A DNA stretch of 7,607 bases from an uncultured Eubacteriales bacterium (GTDB lineage: Bacteria > Bacillota > Clostridia > Oscillospirales > Acutalibacteraceae), in contig ONRO01000388.1 of the NCBI GenBank assembly GCA_900320235.1, forward strand, positions 1 through 7,607, given 5' to 3'. Both the position numbers and the translations under genes were made by a program. The notes beneath the pieces were generated by a model. That model made no database searches. It saw only the letters and a program-made list of their open reading frames with translations, and was not told the DNA's origin. Below are positions 6,110 to 7,607 of this stretch, piece after piece (positions within the stretch are counted from its first letter, which is position 1; each line of letters starts with the position of its first letter).

Positions 6110-6901
6110 ATGGATAAAAATTTTAAGGTTCTGATTTCAGAGGAAGAAAAAGAATATGCAAAACTTGGTACAGAAGTGTTTGAAAAGCATGGCTTTGTAC
6201 CGAAATACTGTGAAAAAAACGGACGCAGGGTACTTGAAAAAATTGAAGAATTCGAGCCTGATGTTGTTCTGATGGACGTATTTATGAGCGGTGTTGACGG
6301 AATAGGAGTAATAAAAAAGGTCAAGGCAGCAAGAAAAGAAAACACTCCTGTATTCGTAATAATGTCTCACTTTGCAAGTCCGATAATTGAAAGAGAGGCA
6401 ATAGAAGCCGGGGCAGCATATTATCTTATAAAGCCGTTCAGTACGGATGACTTGCTGGAGAGGATAACCGATCTGATAGAATTCTGCAGGAAACAGAATG
6501 AATATGTATTTGTTTCACCCGGTTCAGGTGATAACAAGCTTGAATGTACAGTAACAGAAATGCTTCATCAGATCGGAGTTCCGGCACACATCAAGGGTTA
6601 TCATTATATCAGGGATTCAATAATAATGTGTGTACGCCGGCCGCAGCTTATAAATGCTGTCACAAAGGAGCTTTATCCTTCGGTAGCGAAGCGATACGAA
6701 ACAACACCGTCAAGAGTTGAAAGAGCGATACGCCATGCCATAGAGGTAGCATGGGACAGGGGAGATCTTGATGTACTGAATTCCTATTTCGGCTACACAA
6801 TTCATAACGGAAGGGGAAAGCCGACGAACAGTGAATTTGTTGCAATGCTGGCAGACAGAATCAGACTCGGAGAAGATCGTCCCGTGGTTGTACCGGCATA
6901 A
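6110..6901 (+). CDS. spo0A: Spo0A, master response regulator of sporulation
   Basis: Spo0A is the phosphorelay-controlled transcription factor that starts sporulation and binds 0A boxes in DNA. This 263-residue protein (267 in B. subtilis) has an N-terminal receiver domain (about 5-125) with the phosphoacceptor Asp56 in PDVVLMD, the switch Ser86 in VIMSHF and Lys108 in LIKPF. A linker (about 126-145) leads to the Spo0A C-terminal DNA-binding domain, which is nearly diagnostic: IGVPAHIKGY (155-164), LYPSVAKRYETTPSRVERAI (188-207) with the recognition helix, then RHAIEVAW, FGYT and KPTNSEFVAMLADRIRL. Odd points are Glu11-Glu12 where B. subtilis has Asp10-Asp11, and M-S-G-V-D-G where most receivers have M-P-x-x-D-G. 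ATG 6110 has GGGGG (6098-6102) 7 nt upstream. It lies 178 nt after spoIVB and probably has its own promoter. Identity is certain from the C-terminal domain. Confidence 0.97.
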   Translation: MDKNFKVLISEEEKEYAKLGTEVFEKHGFVPKYCEKNGRRVLEKIEEFEPDVVLMDVFMSGVDGIGVIKKVKAARKENTPVFVIMSHFASPIIEREAIEAGAAYYLIKPFSTDDLLERITDLIEFCRKQNEYVFVSPGSGDNKLECTVTEMLHQIGVPAHIKGYHYIRDSIIMCVRRPQLINAVTKELYPSVAKRYETTPSRVERAIRHAIEVAWDRGDLDVLNSYFGYTIHNGRGKPTNSEFVAMLADRIRLGEDRPVVVPA

Positions 6902-7125
6902 CAGAAAAGCGTGATCGCAACAGTCTGTGGACGTTCCATTGTCTGTTTGCAAAATCAAGGTATTAAGCTGAAAAGCTGCACCGAATGAAAAAGAACTGCT
7001 TCATCTGAAAAATGAACATCATGAAAACAAACGTCGATAAACAGAAGATTTATCGACGTTTTTTCTTGTGCTTGCGAGGAATTATATAATATACAACAGT
7101 AGCTTAAAAAAAGTATCTCAAAGGA
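6902..7125. other. Noncoding region between convergent spo0A and GNAT genes
   Basis: This 224-nt gap separates two convergent genes. Apart from the terminator at 7029-7064 I see no reading frame with a ribosome binding site, no RNA gene signature and no repeat of note. The stretch 6902-7028 is the 3' untranslated part of the spo0A transcript, and 7065-7125 is A/T-rich and lies just past the acetyltransferase stop codon. Confidence 0.6.
7029..7064 (+). terminator. Rho-independent terminator of spo0A, probably bidirectional
   Basis: The arms AAACGTCGATAAA (7029-7041) and TTTATCGACGTTT (7049-7061) pair perfectly over 13 bp around the 7-nt loop CAGAAGA, and the T run (7059-7064) follows at once. 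On the opposite strand the same stem is followed by TTTGTTTTC, so it can also end the convergent minus-strand acetyltransferase transcript. Confidence 0.93.
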
Positions 7126-7607
7126 TTATTCTTTAATAAGTGCATATATATCATAATCATATATCTTATTATTATTGAAAATTGCTTTATGCATAGTACC
7201 CTCATGTAAGAAGCCGGCTTTTTCAAGCGCTGCCCTTGCTTCAAAGTGACCGGAATACGGTCGTGCTTCAATTCTGATTATATCACAGCAATCAAAGCAT
7301 AGTCTGCACATCTCAGAAATAACTCTTGAACCTAAACCCTGACCTCTGAAATCTTTAGCGATCCAGAGAGAAAGCTCAGCGTTTTTTTGAAAAACACCAC
7401 TGCCGAAAACGACATCAGAGCCGCCGACCAGTTGGTCATTTATGATAACAGCCCTGCAAAGCTGTCTTTCTTCATTATTGAACATTCTTTCCCTGATATA
7501 TTCCGCAGCAAAAGCAGTATCCATAGGATAAGGCAGAGTTTCGCACATATGGTCAGCAAGATGCGGATCTGAACAGGCAGAGATAAAGCTTTCAAGAAAA
7601 CTGTTAT
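7126..7607 (-). CDS. GNAT-family N-acetyltransferase (5' truncated by the window end)
   Basis: A GNAT acetyltransferase of the RimJ/RimL-like group, which transfers an acetyl group from acetyl-CoA to an amine on a protein or small molecule. The acetyl-CoA-binding motif A is KDFRGQGLGSRVI, with the R-G-Q-G-L-G pyrophosphate loop. Upstream of it lies the strand AELSLWIA, and downstream come RIEARPYSGHFEARAALEKA, GFLHEGTM and a C-terminal YDYDIYALIKE, in the order typical of the family. A Met at 7548 could be taken as the start, but the frame stays open to the window edge. Those upstream codons read NSFLESFISACSDPHLADH, which fits the family's N-terminal region, so the true start lies beyond 7607. 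It is convergent with spo0A and shares the terminator at 7029-7064. No functional link to its neighbours is evident, and the substrate is unknown. Confidence 0.88.
   Translation of the reverse strand, partial: NSFLESFISACSDPHLADHMCETLPYPMDTAFAAEYIRERMFNNEERQLCRAVIINDQLVGGSDVVFGSGVFQKNAELSLWIAKDFRGQGLGSRVISEMCRLCFDCCDIIRIEARPYSGHFEARAALEKAGFLHEGTMHKAIFNNNKIYDYDIYALIKE

Noticed and set aside
7546..7548. Met as the true start of the minus-strand acetyltransferase.
   Set aside because: The frame is open through 7607, and the upstream codons continue a family-like N-terminal sequence, so the gene is truncated by the window edge.

Overview
The window suggests an AT-rich, endospore-forming Firmicute, most likely a Clostridia member of the Ruminococcus/Oscillospiraceae type. 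The reasons are adjacent, co-oriented spoIVB and spo0A genes, strong GGAGG-type ribosome binding sites and A/T-rich intergenic DNA. The genus is inference; SpoIVB and Spo0A are recognised directly from their motifs.

Positions 1-4536 (+ strand) hold five tightly packed genes that look like one biosynthetic operon. In order they are a 5'-truncated MGT-like glycosyltransferase, an NAD(P)-dependent extended SDR of the 3beta-HSD/OleD type, a metallo-beta-lactamase-fold hydrolase, a PaaK/F390-synthetase-like adenylate-forming enzyme, and a ketosynthase III (FabH-like) enzyme. The first four overlap one another by 4, 32 and 8 nt, and the fifth follows after 48 nt. Condensing enzyme, ketoreductase, acid-activating enzyme and hydrolase parallel the OleA/OleD/OleC/OleB logic of head-to-head acyl condensation and beta-lactone chemistry. 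The activating enzyme and hydrolase belong to different families from OleC and OleB, and a glycosyltransferase is added. This is the best candidate for an undescribed pathway here: a condensed acyl or lactone product, possibly glycosylated. The product cannot be read from sequence.

Positions 4537-4704 are a noncoding gap with a possible terminator hairpin and a 9-bp inverted repeat that pairs with the spoIVB ribosome binding site. Positions 4705-5931 encode SpoIVB, the PDZ serine peptidase of forespore-to-mother-cell signalling. A 178-nt gap with a plausible extended -10 promoter leads to spo0A (6110-6901), the master sporulation regulator, whose receiver domain has unusual substitutions around an intact phosphoacceptor Asp.

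A strong 13-bp terminator (7029-7064) separates spo0A from a convergent GNAT acetyltransferase on the minus strand (7126 to beyond the window end). No RNA genes, insertion sequences or CRISPR arrays were seen.
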